Shown: positions 30,523-41,445 of the stretch, one piece after another | Numbering within the stretch: position 1 is the stretch's first letter | Layout of the letters: the number at the start of each line of letters is the position of its first letter | NCBI RefSeq assembly: GCF_003597395.2 | Contig: NC_133770.1 | Location: forward strand, 11,258,438 to 11,322,437 | From: Chelonoidis abingdonii | Taxonomy: Eukaryota > Chordata > Testudines > Testudinidae | Length of the DNA: 64,000 bases | Direction of reading: 5' to 3' | Made by a program: the position numbers and the translations under genes | Notes under the pieces: generated by a model | Seen by the model: the letters and a program-made list of their open reading frames with translations, nothing else | What the model was told of the DNA's origin: nothing | The model's database searches: none

Positions 30523-31324
30523 CAGAGGTGGGCAAACTATCACCTTTGGGACCGTCCTACCCGGCCCTTGAGCTCCCGGCTAGGGACGCTAGCTCCCAGC
30601 TCCTCCCCTGCTCTCCCCACTTCCCTGCAGCCACACCGCCACATGGGCAGCGCTCTGGGCGGCGGAGTGGCATGCTCCTGCCAAGCAGAGCAGCAGCGTT
30701 TCTAGCTTCGGCCGGGCGGCACGGCTGCCAGACATGCTACTCTAAGTGGCATGGTAAGCGGGCTGGGGCCGGGGGGTTGGATAAGGGACAGGGGATTCTG
30801 GGGAGGGGGAGTCAGGGGACAGGGAGCAGGGTGGTTGGATAAGGAGCAGGGGGGATGGCTGGATGGGGTGGAGGTTGGGGGGATGGTCAGGGGATGGGGA
30901 AAAGGGGGGGTTGGCTAGGCGTGGAGTCTCAGGGGACCTGTCAGGGGGCAGGGGTGTGGATAGGGGTCGGGGCAGTCAGGGGCCTGGGAGCAGGGGAAGT
31001 TAGATAGGGAATGGAAACCCTGGGGGGGGGTTAGGGGAAGGGTCCGGAGAGGGCGTCCCAGGACAAATAGCAGGGAGTTGGATGAGTCAGGTTTTCTGAG
31101 GGGGCATTAGGGGTGAGGGGTCGGGGGGGTTGGGGACAGGAGTGGGGCAGGGGTTGGATGGTTCATGGGGTCTGAGGGGGACAGTCAGGGAGCGGGAAGT
31201 GGGAGGGGGGGGATAGAGGGCTGTGGCCAGGCTGTTTGGAGAGGCACAACCTTCCCTACCTGGCCCTCCATCCAGTTTTGCAACCTCAATGTGGCCCTCA
31301 GGCCAAAAACTTTGCCCATCCCTG
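30523..31324. mobile_element. hAT-type non-autonomous element with 8-bp target duplication
   Basis: Terminal inverted repeats cagaggtgggcaaact (30523-30538) and aactttgcccatccctg (31308-31324). 8-bp flanks ccctagct (30515-30522) and ccctggct (31325-31332) differ at one base, as for a hAT target duplication. Inside: 'gctgccagacatgctactct' and a long G-rich tract from about 30765 to 31215 made of diverged 'ggacaggg..ggttggat' units. No transposase. Confidence 0.9.
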
Positions 31325-31332
31325 CCCTGGCT

Positions 31333-32159
31333 TGAAGTGGTTTCTATTATAGACAAGATTTACAGTTTGATTCAACGGCTCTCAGCAGCCCCACTACACA
31401 CATTATTCCAGCGCCCCTGGAGCCAGGAATAGGACATAGGCTTCCTGTGTCTACTTCACTGTACCCAGTAAACCCTACTACCGCCCCATGCCGTGAAAAG
31501 ACTACCTGAATGGGATAAACTCTTTGCTGCCAGATCACAGGGAGTCCGATAAATGAAGAAGAATACAGTAGCAGCAGAGAGATGACGCACACATTGCTCA
31601 GGGCCAGATTATGTGAATCTTTTACTCACATAAGTAACCTGTCACTCACCCCAGTAATCCCATCAAGAGGACCACCCGGGTGAGTAACTGCTCACCAGTG
31701 TAAGTAAGGGGTTCATGATCTCGCACTAAGGCAAGACATGTGCTGAGGCTCTAAGCTGCAAAGCCAGGAGAAGCCCAGAAAAACTTTGTTCACGGATGCT
31801 CTCTGTAATATGTTCATACTCTGGGACACAGGCTTTACAGTCGCTGTACAGATGCTATTAGGATCGTGCTATATATGTTTCTTTACCATTATTGGTTTGT
31901 TTCTATTTGTTTTCTACCCTATACAAATAAATGTTTCCTCTATTTAAGATAATCAGATGAGCAAACGGTGGCTGATGCCTCTGAGGGAAGGAATATTCCA
32001 TCTGACCTTAAGAGGGAAAAAAGTGAGTATGAACACTAAGGACAGAATTAGGTGCCTAAATACATCAAAACTCGGATGGGTCGGGATCTCTTTCCCAAAC
32101 CATGGCATAGGCCAGTGAGGGCATAGGGAGAGATGAATGGGTGCCAGCTGGAGTTACAT
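31333..32159. other. Intronic sequence without recognised elements
   Basis: Nothing supportable; no exon-like frame with splice sites. Confidence 0.6.
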
Positions 32160-32386
32160 AGATCCGCTACATTAAAAAATAAACTCAGATTGAGCAGGAA
32201 TGGTGTCCCTAGCCTCTGTTTGCCAGAAGCTGGGAATGAGTATCAGGGGATGGATCTTGATGATTACCTGTTCTGTTCACTCCCTCTGGGGCACCTGGCA
32301 CTGGCCACTGTCAGAAGACAGGATACTGGGCTAGATGGGCCCTTGGTCTGACCCAGTAGGGCCATTCTAATGTTCTTATGTTCCAG
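32160..32386 (+). mobile_element. CR1-related LINE 3' end, plus strand
   Basis: 'aggaatggtgtccctagcct', 'cactccctctggggcacctg', 'gccactgtcagaagacagga', 'tactgggctagatgggccct', 'tctgacccagtagggccatt' and a terminal ttcttatgttc. Confidence 0.85.
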
Positions 32387-33901
32387 ATTCCTGCTGAAAT
32401 ATTGACCAGAGACCCGAAGAGATAGAAAAGTAGCAAAATACCACTACCCACTCTCTACTGGCAGCCTGGTTGTCGATCCGATCAGTCAAACAACTCTTTG
32501 GGTAAAGATTTAAGATCAGATCCACGGCTGGTGTGCTTTGGCACAGATCCACTGAAGTCAATGAATCTATGCTGATTAACACCAGATGAAGTCTTGTCTC
32601 ATCGTTAATATAGTAAAGGTCAAGTTTCCTCTTATACTTCCAACTAATGACCAACATTTTCCTTGTAAAGGGCATCTCAAAAGCAAATATGCTCTACTTA
32701 TCCCCCCATAACCCCATCATCTCCTACAGGCCAATAGGCTTCTGTTTTCCCAAACCTTGGTTTTTGCAACATTGGTGTTCAGCTCTGATTCTTTCATTGC
32801 TTTTGTTCTTAACTTTGTCATCAGGCTCGAGGCAAATAAACTCAGTAGTGACCATGATATCCTGTGAAAATACTGTCCAACCCTATATTATGAGAGAATA
32901 ATTGTATTACAATATCGTTGAAAGGGTCCAGTCAAGTCTGGGGATCCATTGTGGTAGGTGCTATATAAGCATAGAGGAAGACTCTATCCCTGCCTCTCCT
33001 TACAGCTGAAGGCCCCGATACAGCAAAGATTTATTTGCATGCTTAACTTTAAAGAACTGAGTAGCTCCCTTGACTTCAGTGGCAATACTCATGAGCTTAA
33101 AGCTAAGTGTGTCCATCACCCACAGGGTGAGTGTATGTTACAGTCCTCCCTCCTGTGCCTGATCCATAGAGGATATGATTCTTTTATAGTCCTCAGTCAG
33201 GAAGCTTGGTGTTTCAGCTCAAACTCATGGTCTGAGCTCCAGAGTCTACAGTTCAAGTCCCACTGTGTTGGCCAAAACAGCAGCTGTCACAGAAGTGTGG
33301 ACTCATCTGGGATTTGAACCCATGAACTCTCACACAAAACATGGCAAGTCTGGAGCTTAATTTTACACAATCAAGCTCATCGTTGTAGCCTTTGTGTAAG
33401 CAGTTTCCATTGCCTCCATCAGGAGTGCACCTACGACAGCCTCTTCACATTCCAATGTAAAAGGCAGCACTTCTTTTTAAATCCAGCGTTTGAAACGCTC
33501 CACCGCTGTCAGGGTCCTTCGGCTGCACATCTGTGGCAGATTGTTCGGGACTCCATATGGCTCCCCCATGACAAAACCAAATAAAAACTTCCTTGTGGGT
33601 CCTCCGGACACAATTGGGCATGTTTTTCATTCAGCATTTCTGGGAAACGGAAAGAAGGCAAGAGGTGCATTGTACAAAGGAAACGTTAAGCAAGAAATTG
33701 AGTCGGTTTCTGGAAGTCATGGGCTGAAACATTTATGACAATGCTGCATCCAAGAATCTCCACTTCCTGGTTTTGAACAGCTTGGAGAAGTGTATTATTT
33801 CACTGCGGGGTGTGTGTTTTATAGAAAGGCCCTACACTTGAATCCTGATTGTTTATTATTTGACACTGACTGCTCTCAGTGCTGGATGATCAACCACGAA
33901 C
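32387..33901. other. Intronic sequence with only weak repeat traces
   Basis: 32925-33000 resembles the MIR/L2-type tail (tggggatccattgtggtagg). 33200-33320 contains tRNA-like box B strings (cagttcaagtcccactg; gggatttgaaccc) too degraded to call a SINE. Otherwise nothing recognised. Confidence 0.45.
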
Positions 33902-33969
33902 CAAAAAACAACAACAACAACAACAGAGGCCTGGCCCAGATGAAGAGAAGAGAGAAGAGAAGAGAAGAA
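33902..33969 (+). repeat. (AAC)n and (AGAGA)n simple repeats
   Basis: Five aac units at about 33907-33924 followed by agagaagaga-type purine repeats at 33941-33969. Confidence 0.9.
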
Positions 33970-34029
33970 CATGCTGCATACAGAAGGATGTTCTTGTGGT
34001 TAAAGGCACCATGTGAGTCTTGGGAAATC

Positions 34030-34107
34030 TGTGCTACATTTCCAGCTCTGCTAAAGTCTCCTAGGATGACCTCAAGCAAATCACTTAGGATATGGATACA
34101 CAGTAAT
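34030..34107 (+). repeat. MIR left half (interrupted)
   Basis: 'tcctaggatgacctcaagca' and 'aatcacttagga' match the MIR core; the rest resumes at 34363. Confidence 0.6.
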
Positions 34108-34362
34108 CACAGGGTGCGATTTGCAGCTTGTGTAGACATACCTGAGAGAGCTTTAATCTAGCTCACTGAAGTAGCAGAGCAGTGACCTGGCATGGGTTTC
34201 AATGTAGACTAGCTGCCCGAATAATAACTAAGAGTTTGCGGCAATTTTTACAGCCCATGCTCCCATAGCTTAACTGCTCCGGGACTTGAGTGAGCTAGAT
34301 TAAAGCTATCTCAGATACCTCTACACAAGCTGCAATCACACTCTGTGTCAGCAGTGTAGACC
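34108..34362. mobile_element. MITE inserted in MIR
   Basis: 'gggtgcgatttgcagcttgt' with 'gtagacatacctgagag' faces 'tctcagatacctctacacaa' and 'gctgcaatcacactctg'. Inner arms 'ctttaatctagctcact' and 'gagctagattaaagc' are also inverted. A MITE with arms of about 55 bp. Confidence 0.85.
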
Positions 34363-34545
34363 TACCAAGAATTTCTCTCTCCCTCAGTTCCCACTCTGTA
34401 AAACTGAGATCATAACACTTTCTGTCTGCTATCCTTTCTTTGTTTAGACTGAAAGCTCTTCCATGTGTGTATGTGCAGTGCCTAAAACAATGGAGCCCTG
34501 ATCTCAGCTGGGCCCCTTTGACACAACTGTAGTATAATTATTATG
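34363..34545 (+). repeat. MIR right half and MIR/L2-type tail
   Basis: 'ccctcagttcccactctgta', 'aaactgagatcataacactt', 'gtgcagtgcctaaaacaatg' and 'gagccctgatctcagctggg'. Confidence 0.65.
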
Positions 34546-35105
34546 GCAATTCTATATTATACCAAATTCCCTATATTAGGGACAAATTCAATGTTGGTTT
34601 AATTCCAGTAAAATCAAGCATGGGGGTTACACCAAGGATGAAATTGTCTTGCAAACTGCTGAACAAAGAGACAACATGTGTCTAGAAATGCAAGACTTCA
34701 CTACAAGTTGAAAACTATGGAAACGTATCTTTTTAATGTCTTCTGTCAAAAGAAGAAATTAAAACCAAGGAGACAGCACCAAAAGCCTTCCAATTCCCCC
34801 CCAGGGCTCACACAAGCTTTGTTCCTGTGTTTAGCTTTGAATGCAGCCTCTCTCCGAGCTATGTGCTTTCTTTTTGCTCTGCTATTCCTGGCAGCCGAAA
34901 GACTCCCTTCATATCTGAACCAGTCCTTGAGAGAAAATGACTCAGAGCTCAAGCTGAACACCAATGACAAAGACCTCTTTCGCAATAGTGCTAACCCTAC
35001 TCTTCACACAAGCACGGGCCGGGGAAACAGCCATGTCATTTAAGCACTCTCTCTTCTCCCGCTGCTGTCTCAAAATTCTAAATTTTTGATACATGGCAAA
35101 TATAG

Positions 35106-35180
35106 ACCCAGATTCTCAGCTGGTGAAAGTCAGTATAATTCCACTGACTTCACTGGAGTGATATCAAGGATCTGGCCTAT
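35106..35180. repeat. Short palindromic repeat (cagattctcagctggt type)
   Basis: 'gacccagattctcagctggt' faces 'aaggatctggcc' around 'ccactgacttcactggag'. Confidence 0.55.
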
Positions 35181-36047
35181 ATTTTTTAAGCAGTTACAAT
35201 AACTGTATTATTTCCTTAAATGAAAAATACATTTAAATTACAGACCAGAGATGAAACTCACCCAGTTTGTTCTACAATGCTTTGTGATTTTACTCATCTC
35301 CTCATTCATTGCTTTAAAATATCATCTTCAAAGTCAAGCTGCTTCGGAAAAATAATATCAAAGGAAATGTAATGTTGAGAGCTAGCATATTGAAACTCAA
35401 TTCAGCCATGCACAATAACTTTTAAAGGGCTTCTTAAGAATAAAGCCTTTTATAGGTAGGATGAATGTGATCTCGGGGCTTCCCACACTGAAATATAAAT
35501 CACATTATTTCAGTAGTCAAAGACACACATGAATATGTGAGCAAGGGTCCTAAATTTTTTAGTTATAAATGAGTTTTGGTGATCAAATTGAGACCCTAAA
35601 AAGGGGCCTGATTTACAGAGAAGGGGGTCCACACTTTCCGATGATCAGGCCTCTTGCTGGTCTTTCAAGTTGGGTATTAAATGTTGTGTGCTGAGAATTT
35701 GTTTGACCTCTTGCAAGAAGCAAAGATCTTACGGCACGTACAAGACAGCCATAGGCATTAGGGCACAATGGGAGGCCCAGAGGAGAATGACTGGGACATT
35801 TTTCTTAAATTTATCATCATTTTTTTATTTACTGCTTGTGGGCATTAGCGAAAACATGCATCTTTTGGATGGATTTGAATGGTGACTGGTTGGTGGCCCA
35901 GAATACATTGGTCATTCCAGATATCTTAACTTCTGTACCCCTCCTTTCATTAGTAATATGAGCATTTGAAAGAAAAAGGTATCACTGTTTATTTGAAATT
36001 AATCTATTCCTGAACTAATCCTCTCTTTAGGACATAGACTCATAGAC
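35181..36047. other. Intronic sequence without recognised elements
   Basis: AT-rich; nothing supportable. Confidence 0.55.
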
Positions 36048-36095
36048 TTTAAGATCAGAAGGGACCATTATGATCTTCTAGTCTGAAAGGAGGTG
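36048..36095 (-). mobile_element. CR1 3' terminus
   Basis: 'agactcatagactttaagat', 'cagaagggaccattatgatc'. Confidence 0.85.
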
Positions 36096-36310
36096 GAAAT
36101 AAGTTATGAACAGAAGGAGGATTATGACTTGAGGGACAAAAAGCAGGAGCCGATGAACTGTTGAGCTGCCACATCAGGAAATGCAAATGGCCTGAAGGGC
36201 ATGGATATATCCATCATGTGAATATCCCTTAGAAAGAAAAAGTTAAAGAAGAAAATGTGAACAATCTAGGGCATGGGTTTTCAGAAGTTCATGGGAGGCA
36301 TCAATGTATC

Positions 36311-36435
36311 ATTCATAGATTATCAGGGTTGGAAGAGACCTCATGAGGACTTCTAGTCCAATGTCCCTGCTCAAAGCAGGACCAATCCCCAACTAAATCA
36401 TCCCAGCCAGGGCTTTGTCAGGGCTTTGTCAATAT
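36311..36435 (-). mobile_element. CR1 3' fragment with short duplication
   Basis: 'tcatagattatcagggttgg', 'ggaccaatccccaactaaat' and 'catcccagccagggctttgt'; 'agggctttgtc' is duplicated in tandem at 36410-36430. Confidence 0.85.
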
Positions 36436-37473
36436 ATAATTAATATAGTGAATCTGAACTAACAACCACCTCCAATAGATAAACCCATATCTAAAGCATC
36501 TTCAGCACTAGCTGAGTTTCCACATGGTCTCTAGGTATTGTCCTTGGCCAAATGCATTGTAGTAATCTAATATTTGGTGTGACAAAAATATGGACAAGAA
36601 TTGAGAGGTCACATGCAGAAGAAAAAACATATGCAAACATCTTGCCATGAGCAGAGGGTAAAGAACACTGGTTGGCACTGATGCTACCTGGCTAGCCAGG
36701 AGCAGCCAATAATCCAGCTATGCACACCCACCTCCTAGATATGAGTCTGAGTTGAGGAACTTGAAATGACCTCTGCCTCACTCTCAGCCAGCTCACTTCC
36801 AAACTCTTAACTCAGCCAGAAGCAGAATATTCCCCAGTGCATTATCCCTACAATTGGATCGACTGAGGTCTAGGACATTTAACTGCTCCAATCATTGCCA
36901 GAACTATCTTATCAAAATCTTCTTCACAGTCTGCTCCCCCAATGTGAGCTCTGAATAGAGTTTTTCTCCATATCAAGAACTGCTTATTAGTTCTCACCTC
37001 ATTATGCTTGATAGGACTTGCTCTGCTGAAGGAAGACAATCTCCTCCAGTAACTGACCTGATACCTTAGTGCTGGATTTCAGCAATCAAGAAGAACAAGA
37101 GTTTGACTCAGAGGTCAGAGCCTGAAACTCGCCCAGTACTTCCAGAACTTCTGTGGTCAAGGAATGTCAAATCAATCCATCTAGTCGTAGGTCTGCAACT
37201 ATGAACATATGACTCGGTTCCAAAGTAGAGCAATTTTATTTACAAAGACCAAATGCTCAAGCCCTTCATTACCCAACCTTTAAAGGCATTAGAGCAGATC
37301 CCAGGTGGTGCAAATTGTCATAGCTCCTTTGAAATCAATGTAGCTGTGACAATTTACAGCAGCCAGTGATCTTGCGCCTTACGTCCATATTCTGTCACCC
37401 TTACTCCCATTGACTTGAGTTGTACTCTTATGAATACATCTACCGTGAACTCAGAGGCCCGCAGAATGGTCTT
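36436..37473. other. Intronic sequence without recognised elements
   Basis: No gene; only a weak palindromic trace at 37300-37400 (gatcccaggtggtgcaaatt and its inverted partner). Confidence 0.5.
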
Positions 37474-37688
37474 AGCTGGCTCAAATCAGATGACTTGGTA
37501 TTGGGCTGCAGGGCTAAAAATTAAGGTGTAGACATTTGGGCTCAAGCTGGAGCCTGGGTTCTGGGTCCCAAGAGCCTGGGCTCCAGCCCCAGCCCGAATG
37601 TCTACAACACATCTAAACAGCCTCATAAGCCTGAGTCAGCTAACAAGGGCCAGCCATAGGCATTTAATTGCAATGTAGACATACCCAC
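37474..37688. mobile_element. MITE, 'gctggagcctgggctc' family
   Basis: Central inverted pair 'aagctggagcctgggttctg' / 'gcctgggctccagcccc', outer pair 'aggtgtagacatttgggctc' / 'gcccgaatgtctacaa', and a terminal 'aatgtagacatacc'. No coding region. Confidence 0.85.
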
Positions 37689-38302
37689 TCTGAAATTAGG
37701 TCATCTAAAACATGAGCAAGAGGATCAGAATCTGGCCCTTCTATAGCTTTCCACTGCATTTCTTCATACTGTAGCGGTCCATTGGTATGGAAATATATTG
37801 TCTAGCATATATTAGAATGACTTAAAATGTATCATTTATGCAACTATATTTAAGTCTGTGGCAGTATTTTCAATTCAATCTTCTTTCTGAGGGAAGGGGT
37901 TATAATTCAGAGGATATCATTTTCACCAAGCTAAGCACAGGTTTGTTTGTTTTTAAAACAAAACAATTAAAATAAACAATTTTGTTTAAGTAGAAAATAG
38001 AACATCACAAAAAAGTGATTCAAGATGTTTGTTTTTTATCTGAAAAATGTGCCATCGTTAACACTTGACTATTTGAGGGAGATTGAGGAGAGGAGAAAAA
38101 GACAAAACTGAGTTTGGCTTGCTATTTTGTGGAAATGTATTTTAAGATACATGAAATAAAAAAAGGGCGTTCTTTGGAGACAGTCTGAAGATGGAGAAGG
38201 TTTGGGTTTTGCCAGACTTAAAGCACATCTATTTCGGAGCAGGGCCCTATTTTATTCAAATCAAAGTTCAAGGGAGTTGAGTTCTCCAAGTTCTTAATGG
38301 CT

Positions 38303-38792
38303 CCTGTGATAAACTCAGGACAGACAGCTGCAAGGGAGGGGTAGGAATCAGTACCAGAGGGTTAAAAGGCCCTCCTCCTTATCAACTAAGAGGCAACCAC
38401 AGGTCAATCAGGTTCAGCTGTGAAAGGGTCACCAAGGTAGCAAATTAGAATCAGCTGAGGGGGGAGCTACCTGAGGTTAATTGGGATCAGCTGATTCCAA
38501 TTTGGGGCTGCCTGAGACCTTTTTAAACCCTTCCCTGTGGAAGGAAGGGGGGGCAGAGCAGAGAGAGAAGGAGCCCTGCTGCCAGGAGTGCAGGAGCAGC
38601 AAAACAGCGAGACCCACCAGGAGGAGAGGCAGTACTTTCTCCCACAAGGGGATATGAATTCGCTAACCAGGACTGGTGGAGATAGGGGGAGAGGACTTCC
38701 CCTGTGTCCCAAGGGGGACTGCATTGCCCAAGCCTGTCTCACCAGGGCTAAAAGCAGCAGTGGCTGGGGAGACTGAGAAGATGCCTTGCCAC
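38303..38792 (+). mobile_element. LTR-like element, truncated
   Basis: Begins 'tgtgataaactcaggacaga' and includes 'gctgcctgagacctttttaa' (TATA-like) then 'gagccctgctgccaggagtg'. Right end not defined; no flanking duplication found. Confidence 0.55.
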
Positions 38793-38859
38793 ACTCCCCA
38801 TCATCAAAGCACTCAGGTACTATTTAGAGATTTCTCCTCCCAACATCTCTGTGAAGTAG

Positions 38860-38915
38860 GGATGTGTCTTTATTCCCATTTCACAGGTGGGGAAACTCAA
38901 GCAAAAAGCAAGCAA
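38860..38915 (-). repeat. MIR-type fragment
   Basis: 'tctttattcccatttcacag' and 'gtggggaaactcaagc' are the reverse-complement MIR 3' half. Confidence 0.6.
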
Positions 38916-39651
38916 ACAAAAAAAACACCACCACACACACGCAGAAGGTCAAACAAATTCTCAGCACACAACATTTAACACATAATTATTAATAAAACAG
39001 CAGCCTTCTCCCTTAATAGAAGGTCTTCCATTAGCAGGTCTCTCATCTACCATTAACCAGCGGAGCATCCTTCCTCCGTAGGCTGAAAGGCTTGTGTTTC
39101 ATCCCTTGTTTGTTTATCATGTTAATCTTTCATACTCAATAAATAAAACAAGGAGGCTAGGTTTTTATTTATGTGCTAGACTATTTTGCACATGAGAAAT
39201 GCATTTTTTTAGAGGACAGGAGCTGTTATCTGTCAGGAGAGAGGCACAAACCTTGTATTCTTTTAACATTGTTTAAATTCTTTACAACCGTTGGTATTTA
39301 TTCTGAGCTCATGCTCAGCGCTGCAGTTGCAATCTCACCTGCCAAGAAAATCTTGTCCAAGAAAAGCTCCGGAATCCTTTAAGTCCTGCCAACCAATTGG
39401 CAGTAGGTGCATTTTGGAGAGCTTAAAAGGGAAACGGTAATTTGGACAAAGATTCTGGAACCATTCCTTCATCTAATTATATAGAAGAGTAAGACACCAA
39501 TAAATCTGGGCAGTGTTGTTTTTAAAAGGCGTTTTTTTAAAAATATAATAAAAGTGAGTTATTCTCATCAGAGGAAGTCAGCTATTACCGGTCTGGAGGC
39601 ATAGGGCCTGTTGCTGCAAGCCTTTTCTCACATCCGCCACCCTTACTGCTA

Positions 39652-40006
39652 GAATCATACGAGTGTAGGACTGGAAGGGAACTCAGGAGGTCATCTAGTC
39701 CAGTCCCCTGCATTCAAAGCAGGGCTATGTAATAACCAGACCATCCCTGACAGGTGTTTGTTTAACCTGCTCTTAAAAACCTCCAATGATGGAGATTCCA
39801 CAGCTTCCCTAGGAAATTTATTCCAGTGCTTAATCACCCAGACAATTAGGAAGTTTTTCCTAATGGCCAGCTGAAAACTCCCTTGCTGCAGTTTAAGCCC
39901 ACTGCTTCTTGTCCTATCCTCAGAGGTTAACGAGAACAATTTTCACCCTCTTCCTTTTAACAACCTTTTATGTACTTGAAAACTGTTCTCATGTCCCCTC
40001 TCAGGG
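39652..40006 (-). mobile_element. CR1 LINE, 3' part of a split copy
   Basis: 3' end 'aatcatacgagtgtaggact'; the minus frame 39691-39939 keeps [34 protein letters not shown], the CR1 ORF2 C-terminus. Interrupted by a MITE at 40007. Confidence 0.9.
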
Positions 40007-40272
40007 CAGGTCTACACTATCCCTTAAGTTGATCTAACCTACTTCCTCAGGGGTGTGAAAAAGACACACACAACCCGAGCAATGCAAGTTACAGCAACCT
40101 AAGCAGTGTCCGCACCGCCGCATAGCTTCTGCCTCTCGCAGAGGTGGAGTAATCATGCCAATGAGAGAGTGCTCTCCTGTCAGCACAGAGCGTCTTCACC
40201 AGATGTGCTACAGTGGCGCAGCTGCACTGGTGAAGTTGCGCTAATGTAGCACTTCTAGTGTAGACCTGCCCT
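40007..40272. mobile_element. MITE inserted in CR1
   Basis: Ends gggcaggtctacacta and tagtgtagacctgccc are perfect inverted repeats for at least 15 bp. Body has 'ctcaggggtgtgaaaaagac' and 'gcagaggtggagtaatca'. The host CR1 reads ctctca at the left junction and tcggcc at the right, allowing at most a 3-bp duplication (tca/tcg). Confidence 0.9.
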
Positions 40273-41445
40273 CGGCCTTCTCTTCTCCAGACTAAACAAA
40301 CCACATTTTTTCAATCTTTCCTGCTAGGTCATGTTTTCTAGACCTTGAGTCATTTTTGTTGCTCTCGTGTGGACTTTCCCCAATTTGTCCACATCTTTCC
40401 TGAATAACGGCACCCAGAATTTGACACAATACTCCAGCTAAGGCCTAATCAGCATGGAGTAGAGTGGAAGAATTATTTCTTGTGTCTTGCTTACAACACT
40501 CCTGCTAATACAGCCCAGAATGATATTTGCTTTTTTTGCAACAGTGTTACATTGTTGACTCATATTTAGCTTGTGATCCACTAAGACCCCTAGAACTCTT
40601 TCCGCAGTGCTCCTTCCCAGGCAGTCATTTCCCATTTTGTACATGTGCAACTGATTGTTCCTTCCTCAGTTGAGTACTTTGCATTTCTCTTTATTGAATT
40701 TCATCCTATTCACTTCAGACCATTTCTCCAGTTTGTCCAGATCATTTTGAATTTTAATCCTATCTTCCAAAGCACTTGCAACCCCTCTCAGCTTGGTATC
40801 ATCCACAAACTTTATAAATGTATTCTCTATGCCATTATCTAAATCATTGATGAAAATATTCAACAGAACGAGATTCAGGACTGATCCCTGCAGTACCCTG
40901 CTGGATATGCCCTTCCAGCTTGACTGTGAACCACTGATAACTACGCTCTGGGAATGGTTTTCCAACCAGTTATGCACCCACCTTATAATAGCACCATGTA
41001 GGCTTTATTTCCCTAGTTTGTTTATAAGAAGGTCAGGCAAGACAGTATCAAAAACCTTACTAAAGTCAAGCTATACCACATCTACTGCTTCCCCCGCCCC
41101 ATAAAGCTTGTTACCCTGTCAAAGAAAGCTATCAGGTTGGTCTGACATGAACTGTTCTTGGCAAATCCATACTGACTGTTATTTATCACCTTTTTATCTT
41201 CTAGGTGTTTGCAAATCCATTGCTTAATTATTTATTCCATTATCCTTTTGAGTACTGAAATTAAGATGACTTGTCTGTAATTCCCTGGGTTGTCAATTCC
41301 CTTTTTATAGATTGGCACAATATTTGCCCTTTTCCAGTCCTCTGGAATCTCTCCCGCCTTCCATTACTTTTCAAAGATAATTGCTAATGGCTCAGAGATC
41401 TCCTCAGTCACCTCCTTGATTATTCCAGGAGTAATATAAGTAGTA
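40273..41445 (-). mobile_element. CR1 LINE, reverse transcriptase part of the split copy
   Basis: Continues 39652-40006. The minus frame 40438-40650 has NIILGCISRSVVSK and IILPLYSMLIRP. The frame 40666-40977 includes LQGSVLNLVL, NIFINDLDNGIEN, the catalytic FVDDTKL (YxDD box with Y replaced by V) and MKFNKEKCKVL. Further upstream RT is decayed to about 41445. Defective, with frame breaks between segments. Confidence 0.92.

Noticed and set aside
30487..30842. Two overlapping plus frames of 72 and 104 residues
   Set aside because: Inside the hAT-type repeat; low complexity.
33200..33320. tRNA-like strings (cagttcaagtcccactg, gggatttgaaccc)
   Set aside because: No cloverleaf could be drawn around either; at best decayed SINE pieces.
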